From assembly GCA_018816885.1 (NCBI GenBank), contig JAHIUS010000045.1:1-54979 (forward strand): a stretch of 54,979 nt of DNA, written 5' to 3'. The position numbers were made by a program, and so were the translations under genes. The notes under the pieces were generated by a model that saw nothing but the letters and a program-made list of their open reading frames with translations, ran no database searches and was not told where the DNA came from. The stretch is from Patescibacteria group bacterium. GTDB lineage: Bacteria; Patescibacteriota; Gracilibacteria; UBA1369; UBA12470. Of this stretch, positions 43,894 through 50,504 are shown one piece after another (position 1 is the first letter of the stretch; the number at the start of each line of letters is the position of its first letter).

Positions 43894-44651
43894 TTCTTGA
43901 GTTTAACATGATAAGTTGCTTTGTTTCTGTCTTCCAAATCTTCGCAAGCGAAGTCTCCTCCTTGATTTATCAGGCTGAAAAGCTCTTCTTCCGATGAACC
44001 GAATTCTTTGAGAAAATCGAAGTGCACTTCGAGGATAATCGTGAGGTTTTGAGTTTCTTCGAGAAGGCTTTTTGCTCCTTTTATTGCAAGTGTTTCCGCT
44101 CCTTCTATATCCATTTTTATCAGATCAGGGCTGCTGTTTTCCTGTTTAATAAAATCATCCAATGTTATCGCTTTGACTTTTTGTTCTCCTTTCCCGATTT
44201 TGGCTCCAGTTCCTCCCGATGCTCCGCCGAATACAAGTTCCCCCTGCTTATCCGACACCGCGGCCTGTATCAATTTTGCGTTTTTGAGATTGTTGATCTC
44301 GATATTTTTTTCTATATGGCGGGCGTTTATCGGATCTGGCTCGAATATAAAGACTTTTGCCTCCGGGTTTTTAACTGCCGCTATCAACCCGAAATACCCG
44401 TTGAATCCACCTATGTCGAATATGCATTTTTTACCCGGCAGTTCCTTCAGCCATTCTTTCGTCACCTCATCTTCGTATTTATCTTTTTTGAGAGCTCTTG
44501 CGATGTGATTGTGGTAAGGCTTGTCAGCGTAAAATTTCAGGTCTTTTGTTTTGAAAATCTTTTTCCCTCTAAGCTTATCAAAATAGTAAGGCCATTTTAT
44601 TAGAAGCTTCTTCCTGTATGTTGCGTAAAGGTTCTTGAGTAATTGGAGCAT
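43866..44651 (-). CDS. FkbM family methyltransferase
   Basis: 261 aa. It has CIFDIGGFNGYFGLIAAVKNP (motif I), VFIFEPDPINARHIEKNIEINNL, and LIKMDIEGAETLAIKGAKSLL, a hallmark of FkbM. These methylate hydroxyls on sugars and polyketides. The N-terminal 80 aa are basic and may touch a membrane or acceptor. It may methylate the product of the second sugar module. Confidence 0.87.
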   Translation of the reverse strand: MLQLLKNLYATYRKKLLIKWPYYFDKLRGKKIFKTKDLKFYADKPYHNHIARALKKDKYEDEVTKEWLKELPGKKCIFDIGGFNGYFGLIAAVKNPEAKVFIFEPDPINARHIEKNIEINNLKNAKLIQAAVSDKQGELVFGGASGGTGAKIGKGEQKVKAITLDDFIKQENSSPDLIKMDIEGAETLAIKGAKSLLEETQNLTIILEVHFDFLKEFGSSEEELFSLINQGGDFACEDLEDRNKATYHVKLKKCYQQEKQT

Positions 44652-44660
44652 GGCTACAGT

Positions 44661-45569
44661 TTAGCAGGTTTGTATTGTTTCGCCAATCAGCTTACTAACC
44701 CCTTCTTTAAGACTTTTTTTAGGATTGAATTGTATGGCTTCTTTTGCTTTTTCTATGTTGGCGGAGGAGTGTTTGATGTCTCCTTGGCGCTCTTCTTGGT
44801 GGTCGATTTCGCCGCCTATCATTTCTGCGAGTTTGTTCACGGTGACTGTTTCGCCCGAGCCGATGTTTATCGGTGATGGGTCGGTTTTGGTTTCGAAGGC
44901 TGTGATGTTGGCCTGCGCGACATCCGATACATGGACAAAGTCGCGGGTTTGGAGGCCGTCGCCGAAGATTGTGAGCGGTTTACCTGCTTTTTTGAGACGG
45001 ATGAATTTCGGAATTGCCGCTGCGTAAGGCGAGTCAGGGTCTTGGCCTTCGCCGTATACGTTGAAGTACCGAAAGACTGTTACCTGAAGGCCGTATAATT
45101 CCTCGAATGTTTGGCAGTAGTATTCGCCGAGGAGCTTGGATACCGCGTATGGAGATAGAGGCTTGACCGGCTCGTCTTCTGTTATTGGAAGATTTTCGGT
45201 GTCGCCGTAGACTGCGCTTGAGCTGGCAAAGGTTATTTTGGAGGCTCCTGCTTCTTGGGCTGCTAGAAGTACGTTTAACGTGCCGAGGCCGTTGATTTCC
45301 ATAGTTTCTTCCGGATTTTCTATCGAAAGAGGGACCGATATTTGCGCGGCATGGTGGGAGATGAAGTCTATTCCTTCACAAGCTTTTTTCACGGTATCGA
45401 GGTCGCGGATGTCGCCTTCTATAAGTTCGACTTCCGAGTGTATATTTTCTCTTTTCCCTGTTGAAAAATTATCCAAGATCCTGACGCTGTGCCCAAGTTC
45501 GAGGAGCTTTTTCGCTAGATGCGAGCCTATGAACCCTGCGCCGCCTGTGATTAGTGTTTTTTTAGTCAT
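44661..45569 (-). CDS. UDP-sugar 4-epimerase (GalE/WbpP-like SDR)
   Basis: 302 aa. It has LITGGAGFIGSHL, FISHHAAQISVPLSIENP, ASSSAVYGD, SPYAVSKLLGEYY with the Tyr/Lys pair, and FVHVSDVAQANI. SVPLSIENPEETMEINGLGTLNVL resembles UDP-GlcNAc 4-epimerases such as WbpP, but true GalE activity is equally possible. It is 9 nt from FkbM. A short hairpin (45595-45611) separates it from the upstream methyltransferase gene. Confidence 0.83.
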   Translation of the reverse strand: MTKKTLITGGAGFIGSHLAKKLLELGHSVRILDNFSTGKRENIHSEVELIEGDIRDLDTVKKACEGIDFISHHAAQISVPLSIENPEETMEINGLGTLNVLLAAQEAGASKITFASSSAVYGDTENLPITEDEPVKPLSPYAVSKLLGEYYCQTFEELYGLQVTVFRYFNVYGEGQDPDSPYAAAIPKFIRLKKAGKPLTIFGDGLQTRDFVHVSDVAQANITAFETKTDPSPINIGSGETVTVNKLAEMIGGEIDHQEERQGDIKHSSANIEKAKEAIQFNPKKSLKEGVSKLIGETIQTC

Positions 45570-45594
45570 GAGTAATGAGTGCCAAGTAGTTGGT

Positions 45595-45611
45595 GTTTCC
45601 CTGCGGGAAAC
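45595..45611. repeat. Short perfect hairpin GTTTCCC-tgc-GGGAAAC
   Basis: A 7 bp perfect stem in the 46 bp gap before the UDP-sugar epimerase. On the plus strand it is followed by GGCTTTATTTTTTTC, so it could end antisense transcription, but not the operon on the minus strand. Same GTTTC...GAAAC form as the hairpin at 19704-19722. Confidence 0.55.
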
Positions 45612-45615
45612 GGCT

Positions 45616-46275
45616 TTATTTTTTTCTAAAAACGAAAAAATACATCAAAGTATATTTCTTCCCGTCATGTCTGTTTTTTGTAAAGGAATTCAGGATTTTA
45701 TCCATCACAATTAGCTTAAGTAAGCATAATGGTCGCAAAAATTTGGGCATAAGCATTACAAGCTGATATAGACCTGTTGAGAACGGCCCTACCCCGAGTT
45801 TTTTCATCTCTAATTTCTCGAATCCGGCATCGATCATCATTTTCTCGATTGCTTGGTGGGTGTAGCGGAAGTAGTCGTTTGGATCGGGATGGAAAGGTGC
45901 GAGAAATGGGATCGCACCGATGAATTTGCCGTCTTTTTTTAAGATACGGGCTGATTCTGACGCGATGTTTTTACCGTTGTAGATGTGTTCGAGGGTGTTT
46001 AGGCAGAGAACTGTATCGTATGAGTTTTCTTCTATCGGGAACGGCTTCTCCAGATCGACTTTTTCGACTCCCTTTGAGATTGGGGCGAAGTCCGTGTATG
46101 TGATGCTGCAGTTTTCTTCTTTTTGTAGGTATCTGTTGTAGCTCATTTTGTCGGATTTGCTTCCGAGGTCGATTACCTTGCCTTTGAGTGGATGTTTTTT
46201 TGTGTAAAGTTCTATTGCCCGGTTCATCAGGATTCTTGGGAGGGATTTTCCGGCTAGGGTCTGTTTAATGATCAT
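45616..46275 (-). CDS. Class I SAM-dependent methyltransferase
   Basis: 219 aa. It has GKVIDLGSKSDKMSYNRYL (a less usual motif I), VDLEKPFPIEENSYDTVLCLNTLEHIYNGKNIASES, and FIGAIPFLAPFHPDPNDYFRYTHQAIEKM. The last segment, with F-H-x-D-P-x-D-Y-x-R-x-T, is a common feature of a surface-glycan methyltransferase group. Substrate is unknown. It overlaps the upstream epimerase gene by 11 nt. Confidence 0.82.
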   Translation of the reverse strand: MIIKQTLAGKSLPRILMNRAIELYTKKHPLKGKVIDLGSKSDKMSYNRYLQKEENCSITYTDFAPISKGVEKVDLEKPFPIEENSYDTVLCLNTLEHIYNGKNIASESARILKKDGKFIGAIPFLAPFHPDPNDYFRYTHQAIEKMMIDAGFEKLEMKKLGVGPFSTGLYQLVMLMPKFLRPLCLLKLIVMDKILNSFTKNRHDGKKYTLMYFFVFRKK

Positions 46276-47224
46276 TTTTGTTTTTTAAATACCAATTGAT
46301 GAAATTTTTCATGCCTTCTTCGATTGTTGTCTTGGGGTTGTAATCGAGAAGTTTTTTGGCTTTATCGATATTTGCGTAAGTCATTGGGACGTCTCCGGGC
46401 TGCTCCGGCATTTGCGTGATTTCCGCTTTTTTGCCGAGGATTTTTTCTATTGTTGAAATAAAATCGTTAAGCATAACAGGTTGATTATTGCCGAGGTTGA
46501 TTATTTCGTAGCCGAGAGGTTTTTTTAAAGCTGCGACCACTCCATCAACTATATCTGCGACATATGTGTAGTCGCGTTTGGTTGTGCCGTCGCCGAATCT
46601 TTTGATTGGTTTGCCTGAGTTGATCCAGTCTGTGAAGAGGTATGGCGCCATGTCCGGTCTGCCTGACGGCCCGTAAACTGTGAAAAACCTGAGGCAGGTG
46701 ATATTCAGGTTGAACTGCTGATGAAAGTATCTGGCGAGGTTTTCTCCTCCGAGTTTGGTTGCGGCATAAGGGCTGATGGGCTGAAGTGGCCACTGGGTTT
46801 CTGTGAAAGGTATTTCTTTCGACCCGCCGTAAACCGAGGAACTTGAGGCGAAAACGATGTTTTCCGTATTTACTTGGGTCGCGGACTGCAACAGATTGAG
46901 CGTGCCGTTTATATTCACATCATTATAAAGCTCCGGGGCGTTTATCGAAGGTCTTACTCCGGCTCTTGCTGCCAGCAAGACGGCGTGGCTTGGCTCGTAT
47001 TTTTTGAAGATTTCCGGGATTTTTTCTTGATCTCGAATGTCGACTCTTTCCAGGGTGAAGTTTTTGTTGTCCAAAAATTCTGAGACATTCTTCTCTTTAA
47101 CCTTAGGGTCGTAATAGTCGTTAAAATTATCGATTCCAATGACCTCAGCACCTTCTGCAAGAAGCTTGCGGACCGTATGTGATCCGATGAATCCTGCTGC
47201 GCCTGTTACTAGGGTTTTTGGCAT
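46265..47224 (-). CDS. UDP-glucuronate 4-epimerase-like SDR
   Basis: 319 aa from the ATG at 47224. A longer frame exists but overlaps the previous gene, and conserved sequence begins MPKTLVTGAAGFIGSH. IDNFNDYYDPKVKEKNV, LAARAGVRPSINAPELYNDVNINGTLNLL, ASSSSVYGG, SPYAATKLGGEN and GPSGRPDMAPYLFTDWI are typical of UDP-glucuronate 4-epimerases (CapI group). With Ugd upstream it would make UDP-galacturonate. It starts 1 nt after the end of the GNAT gene. Confidence 0.86.
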   Translation of the reverse strand: MPKTLVTGAAGFIGSHTVRKLLAEGAEVIGIDNFNDYYDPKVKEKNVSEFLDNKNFTLERVDIRDQEKIPEIFKKYEPSHAVLLAARAGVRPSINAPELYNDVNINGTLNLLQSATQVNTENIVFASSSSVYGGSKEIPFTETQWPLQPISPYAATKLGGENLARYFHQQFNLNITCLRFFTVYGPSGRPDMAPYLFTDWINSGKPIKRFGDGTTKRDYTYVADIVDGVVAALKKPLGYEIINLGNNQPVMLNDFISTIEKILGKKAEITQMPEQPGDVPMTYANIDKAKKLLDYNPKTTIEEGMKNFINWYLKNKNDH

Positions 47225-47225
47225 A

Positions 47226-47795
47226 TTATACTTTTTTCGAGAGATATTGTCTTTTGATTTGAAATGTCTCGCTGCCATCTTTTTTCGTTTTGGTTGATTC
47301 GACGATAGCATCAGGGACTACCTCAAATCCAGCATGTTTTGTGTAAAAATTGATAGCACCCTCATTTGGAGGATCAACCCATGTTCGTACAAATAAGTAT
47401 TTCCATTTTTCTTTATCTAATTCTTCCAGTAGCTTATCCATCATTGCACTACCAATACCTTCCCCTGTTGATTTAATGTACATCACTTTAATGTGAAGAC
47501 AGTTTTCAACGGGGTAATTTTCAGTTACAGCTTGCGGCAACTCCGTCCCATCATTTAGTGGACCCATTACCATAAAACCAACCGCTCGGTTATCTTCCAT
47601 TAAAAGATATGAGTACCCGCCCTTGCGAAAAGCATCAAGCATAAAATCCAGTTCATTTTCCTCGTCTATCAAATAAGCAGAAGAGCTGTTTTCTATAAGA
47701 TCTCTTTCGATTTCCAATATTTCTTGCTGATGCTGCTGAAAAAGCCGAAGGTCAGCCTTGATAATTTCAGGTGAATTTATTGGTACTTGCTCCAT
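47226..47795 (-). CDS. GNAT acetyltransferase
   Basis: 189 aa from the ATG at 47795 (a longer frame to 47831 is possible). It has YLLMEDNRAVGFMVMGPL, LHIKVMYIKSTGEGIGSAMMDKLLEELDKE with the acetyl-CoA loop, and NEGAINFYTKHAGFEVV. It looks like a general protein or small-molecule acetyltransferase rather than a sugar enzyme, and may be a passenger gene. 140 nt of non-coding DNA precede it, then the relic ugd end. Confidence 0.78.
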   Translation of the reverse strand: MEQVPINSPEIIKADLRLFQQHQQEILEIERDLIENSSSAYLIDEENELDFMLDAFRKGGYSYLLMEDNRAVGFMVMGPLNDGTELPQAVTENYPVENCLHIKVMYIKSTGEGIGSAMMDKLLEELDKEKWKYLFVRTWVDPPNEGAINFYTKHAGFEVVPDAIVESTKTKKDGSETFQIKRQYLSKKV

Positions 47796-47935
47796 GCGAC
47801 TTAGTTTGTGTGTGTGATATCGGCGCGTCACAAAATATCATGAAGTGAGGGGGAGGGGCAAATAGGTATAGTTATACTTAAATCGCACCTGTTTTCACTT
47901 AATTTGGATCACAGCGACATTTTGCCACCACATTG

Positions 47936-47980
47936 CCTCCCAACCGACAGATACTCAAACCCTAACTCCTCAACATCCAA
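47936..47980 (-). pseudogene. Relic 3' end of a second, diverged UDP-glucose dehydrogenase gene
   Basis: Read on the minus strand this encodes D-V-E-E-L-G-F-E-Y-L-S-V-G-R, which matches the last 14 residues of Ugd (D-V-E-K-L-G-F-E-Y-K-S-V-G-R) at 12 positions. The DNA is about 71% identical over 45 bp, with many silent changes, so the copy is old or foreign rather than a recent duplication. It has lost the stop after Arg and the rest of the gene is missing. The small gene at 47982-48179 sits between it and the intact ugd end. Confidence 0.7.
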
Positions 47981-47981
47981 T

Positions 47982-48179
47982 CTAATCTAGTCCCGCTTCT
48001 TTTAATTTTTCCTCTAACAACTCTAAGAACTTTTTTTGTTCCTTATCAGGATCCAACAATGCTTCACGAACACGTTCTACTGGGCCCAACATAGGCGGAC
48101 CACCTGGGAAAGCTCCGGTAAAACGCGAATCAAGTGGTTCATCATGATATCCTCTTTCAAATCGATTTTTTTTTGGCAT
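47982..48179 (-). CDS. Small hypothetical protein
   Basis: 65 aa, no known domain. It begins MPKKNRFERGYHDEPLDSR, has a proline/glycine-rich middle (GAFPGGPPMLGP) and an acidic/basic helix at the end (KFLELLEEKLKEAG). It starts 52 nt after the ugd stop and lies between the intact ugd 3' end and a relic one, so it may have come in with that recombination. It could be a cassette passenger. Confidence 0.5.
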   Translation of the reverse strand: MPKKNRFERGYHDEPLDSRFTGAFPGGPPMLGPVERVREALLDPDKEQKKFLELLEEKLKEAGLD

Positions 48180-48230
48180 GTTAGATAGGTTAATTTTCTA
48201 AACAGAAGGCAATGATATCATATTCGACTG

Positions 48231-49535
48231 CTACCTGCCAACAGATTTGTACTCAAATCCTAGTTTTTCAACATCTTCCGCCTTATAGATATTCCTCCCA
48301 TCGCAGATTAGCTTCCCTTTCATGAGTTTTTTTACCTTCTCAAGGTCGATTGCGCGGAATTCGTCCCATTCTGTTACGATCAGAATCGCATCTGCGCCTT
48401 TTGCCGCATCGTAAGGATTTGATTTAAAATCAACGCCTTCGGGGAAAATATCTTTGGCATTTTTCATCGAAACGGGATCAAAAGCCTGGATATTTGCTTT
48501 TTCTTCAATAAGTCTCTCGATAATCCGAATCGCCGGCGCCTCACGCATATCGTCGGTTTTCGGCTTGAATGCCAGCCCCCAGATGGCGATAGTTTTACCT
48601 TCGAGATCGGATATTTCTGCTTTCAGTTTATTGAAAAGCCTTAATTTCTGCGTTTGATTCACCTCTTCTGTTGCTTCGAGGATTAGGAATTCGTAACCTT
48701 TGTCTTTACCTGTCTGAATGAAAGCCTGAACGTCCTTGGGGAAACAGCTTCCGCCATATCCGATACCTGCGTGCAAAAATCTTGGACCGATTCGATCGTC
48801 CAGCCCGACTCCGCGAGCCACTTCCGTTATGTCCGCTCCGACAAGTTCGCAGAAGTTCGCAACTTCGTTAATGAATGAGATTTTGGTGGCGAGGAATGAG
48901 TTTGAGGCGTATTTGATGATTTCTGCGCTATGAATGTCTGTGAAGAGTAGCGGTCTTCCGGCTCTTACCAGTGGCATGTAGACTTTTTCCATCACTTCTT
49001 TGGCTTTTTTGCTCTTTTTGTTGATTCCGACGACGATTCTGTCCGGGTTCATAAAGTCTTTGACGGCTGTTCCTTCTCTGAGAAACTCGGGGTTGTCGAC
49101 GACGTCAAAGTCTGTTTTGCCCGAGGTTTCTTCGATCACTTCACGGACTCTTTCGCTTGTTCCGACGGGAACCGTTGATTTGTTTACGAAGACTTTGTAG
49201 CCGCTTAAATGTTTACCGAAAGTTTCCGCAACCTTCATTACTGCGGTTAAGTCCGCTCTGTGATCTTTGTCGGGAGGTGTTCCTACCGCGCTGAACACAA
49301 CTTCGCTTGCTTGGATTGCTGTTTTGGCATCTGTTGTGAAGCTCAGCCTGCATTCTTTGTAGTTTCTTTTGACGAGTTCTTCGAGTCCGGGTTCGTAGAT
49401 CGGGATTATTCCTTCTTTTAGTTCGGAAATCTTTTTTTCATCGATATCAATACAGATCACGCTATTTCCCAGTTCGGCAAGGCATGTACCTGTGACTAAT
49501 CCGACATATCCTGTTCCGATTATTGCAATATTCAT
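48231..49535 (-). CDS. ugd: UDP-glucose 6-dehydrogenase
   Basis: 434 aa. It has IIGTGYVGLVTGTCLAELG (5-23) for NAD, GTPPDK (85-90), NPEFLREGTA (148-157), and the catalytic Cys264 in GYGGSCFPKD. WGLAFKPKTDDMREAPAI completes the C-terminal UDP-binding domain. It oxidises UDP-glucose twice to UDP-glucuronate, the precursor for Uxs (11844) and the 4-epimerase (46265). It is first in the minus-strand unit and divergent from the next methyltransferase. Confidence 0.96.
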   Translation of the reverse strand: MNIAIIGTGYVGLVTGTCLAELGNSVICIDIDEKKISELKEGIIPIYEPGLEELVKRNYKECRLSFTTDAKTAIQASEVVFSAVGTPPDKDHRADLTAVMKVAETFGKHLSGYKVFVNKSTVPVGTSERVREVIEETSGKTDFDVVDNPEFLREGTAVKDFMNPDRIVVGINKKSKKAKEVMEKVYMPLVRAGRPLLFTDIHSAEIIKYASNSFLATKISFINEVANFCELVGADITEVARGVGLDDRIGPRFLHAGIGYGGSCFPKDVQAFIQTGKDKGYEFLILEATEEVNQTQKLRLFNKLKAEISDLEGKTIAIWGLAFKPKTDDMREAPAIRIIERLIEEKANIQAFDPVSMKNAKDIFPEGVDFKSNPYDAAKGADAILIVTEWDEFRAIDLEKVKKLMKGKLICDGRNIYKAEDVEKLGFEYKSVGR

Positions 49536-49562
49536 AGTTTTGTTTTGTTATTGGCGGGGTAA

Positions 49563-49591
49563 AATTTACAGTACTGTTAAGGTTATGTCTA
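49563..49591 (-). promoter_or_regulatory. Promoter for ugd, with a palindrome inside
   Basis: The minus strand reads TAGACA (49586-49591), 17 bp, TAAATT (49563-49568). The perfect 10 bp palindrome ACAGTACTGT (49568-49577) overlaps the spacer and the plus-strand -35 and is a candidate operator for both divergent genes. No cognate repressor is evident. Confidence 0.45.
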
Positions 49592-49604
49592 GTCGTGCTA
49601 TAAT
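49576..49604 (+). promoter_or_regulatory. Extended -10 promoter for the zinc-ribbon methyltransferase gene
   Basis: TGC followed by a perfect TATAAT (49596-49604) with a poor -35 (GTTAAG, 17 bp upstream). The start near 49611 gives an 18 nt leader to the ATG at 49629. The same TGCTATAAT is found at 29506-29514. Confidence 0.6.
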
Positions 49605-49628
49605 CCATGCCGAATAATCCCCTTGAGT

Positions 49629-50504
49629 ATGTTTGAGTGTCGAAAAACCTGCAATCTATGCGGCTCCGAAGACCCTAAAATTCTTGTTTCCAAAGATTTT
49701 TCCGATCCTTGCATTTGGGATTTTTTGGATAAATATTATGAAGGCAGGATCGATGAAAAGGATGTTGAGGGCGGGAAATATGAGATTGCGCGGTGCGGAA
49801 AGTGCGGGTTTATGTGGCAGACTCAAATTCTTGATGACAGTGCGATGGGGAAGCTTTACGGGCGGTGGATTTCCTCGGAAGAAAGTCTACAGAAGCAGCA
49901 GAATGACACCGATTTGCTTGTTGTTTACAAGGGTGAGGTTGCAACTTTTATAACTCTCATTGATAAAGATCCCGATGAGATTGATGTATTGGATTTCGGA
50001 ATGGGGTGGGGGCATTTTTGTCTTACCGCTAAAGAGTTCGGTTGCAATGCATATGGGCATGAACTTTCTGAAGAAAGGATTGAGTTTGCGAGAGGGAACG
50101 GGATAGGGATTGTCGAAGATTTTACCGAGGGTCACAAGTTTGACTTCATTAATTCCGAGCAGGTCTTCGAGCATATTGCAGATCCGCTGGGTACTCTAAA
50201 AATGCTCGCTTCACACCTGAAAGAAGGCGGTGTCATTCGTATAGGCGTTCCAAATGGCAGCGGCGTCACTCGCAAGCTTAAAAACAAAAGCTGGAAGGCT
50301 GCCAAGGATGCGATTCATCCTCTTGAGCACATCAACTGTTTCACTCACAAAACACTTAAGCGCCTCGCGAAGGAGGCCGGCCTCAAATTCATCAAACAGC
50401 CGCGGATTGAGGTCTTCCGTCCGGGGCTCAATCCTTATGTCAAAAGTCTTCTTGGCAAGCATTACAGGCAACGGCTTGGGACAACGCTTTATTTCAAGAA
50501 ATAG
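49629..50504 (+). CDS. SAM-dependent methyltransferase with N-terminal zinc-ribbon-like domain
   Basis: 291 aa from the ATG at 49629 (TTG at 49623 is an alternative). Two cysteine pairs, CNLCG (about 8-12) and CGKCG (about 56-60), form a likely zinc ribbon, typical of methyltransferases that act on sugar substrates such as C-methyltransferases of the TylCIII/NovU type. The SAM domain has VLDFGMGWGHFCLTAKEFGC, FINSEQVFEHIADPLGTLKML and a late segment GGVIRIGVPNGSG. The C-terminal part HPLEHINCFTHKTLKRLAKEAG is also typical. It overlaps the convergent GT39-like gene by 16 nt. Confidence 0.82.
   Translation: MFECRKTCNLCGSEDPKILVSKDFSDPCIWDFLDKYYEGRIDEKDVEGGKYEIARCGKCGFMWQTQILDDSAMGKLYGRWISSEESLQKQQNDTDLLVVYKGEVATFITLIDKDPDEIDVLDFGMGWGHFCLTAKEFGCNAYGHELSEERIEFARGNGIGIVEDFTEGHKFDFINSEQVFEHIADPLGTLKMLASHLKEGGVIRIGVPNGSGVTRKLKNKSWKAAKDAIHPLEHINCFTHKTLKRLAKEAGLKFIKQPRIEVFRPGLNPYVKSLLGKHYRQRLGTTLYFKK

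Noticed and set aside
45595..45625. Rho-independent terminator on the minus-strand operon
   Set aside because: The T-rich stretch lies on the plus-strand side of the stem, not downstream on the minus strand.
47225..47311. Longer start for the UDP-glucuronate 4-epimerase-like gene
   Set aside because: It would overlap the upstream acetyltransferase, and the Rossmann fold starts at the ATG at 47224.
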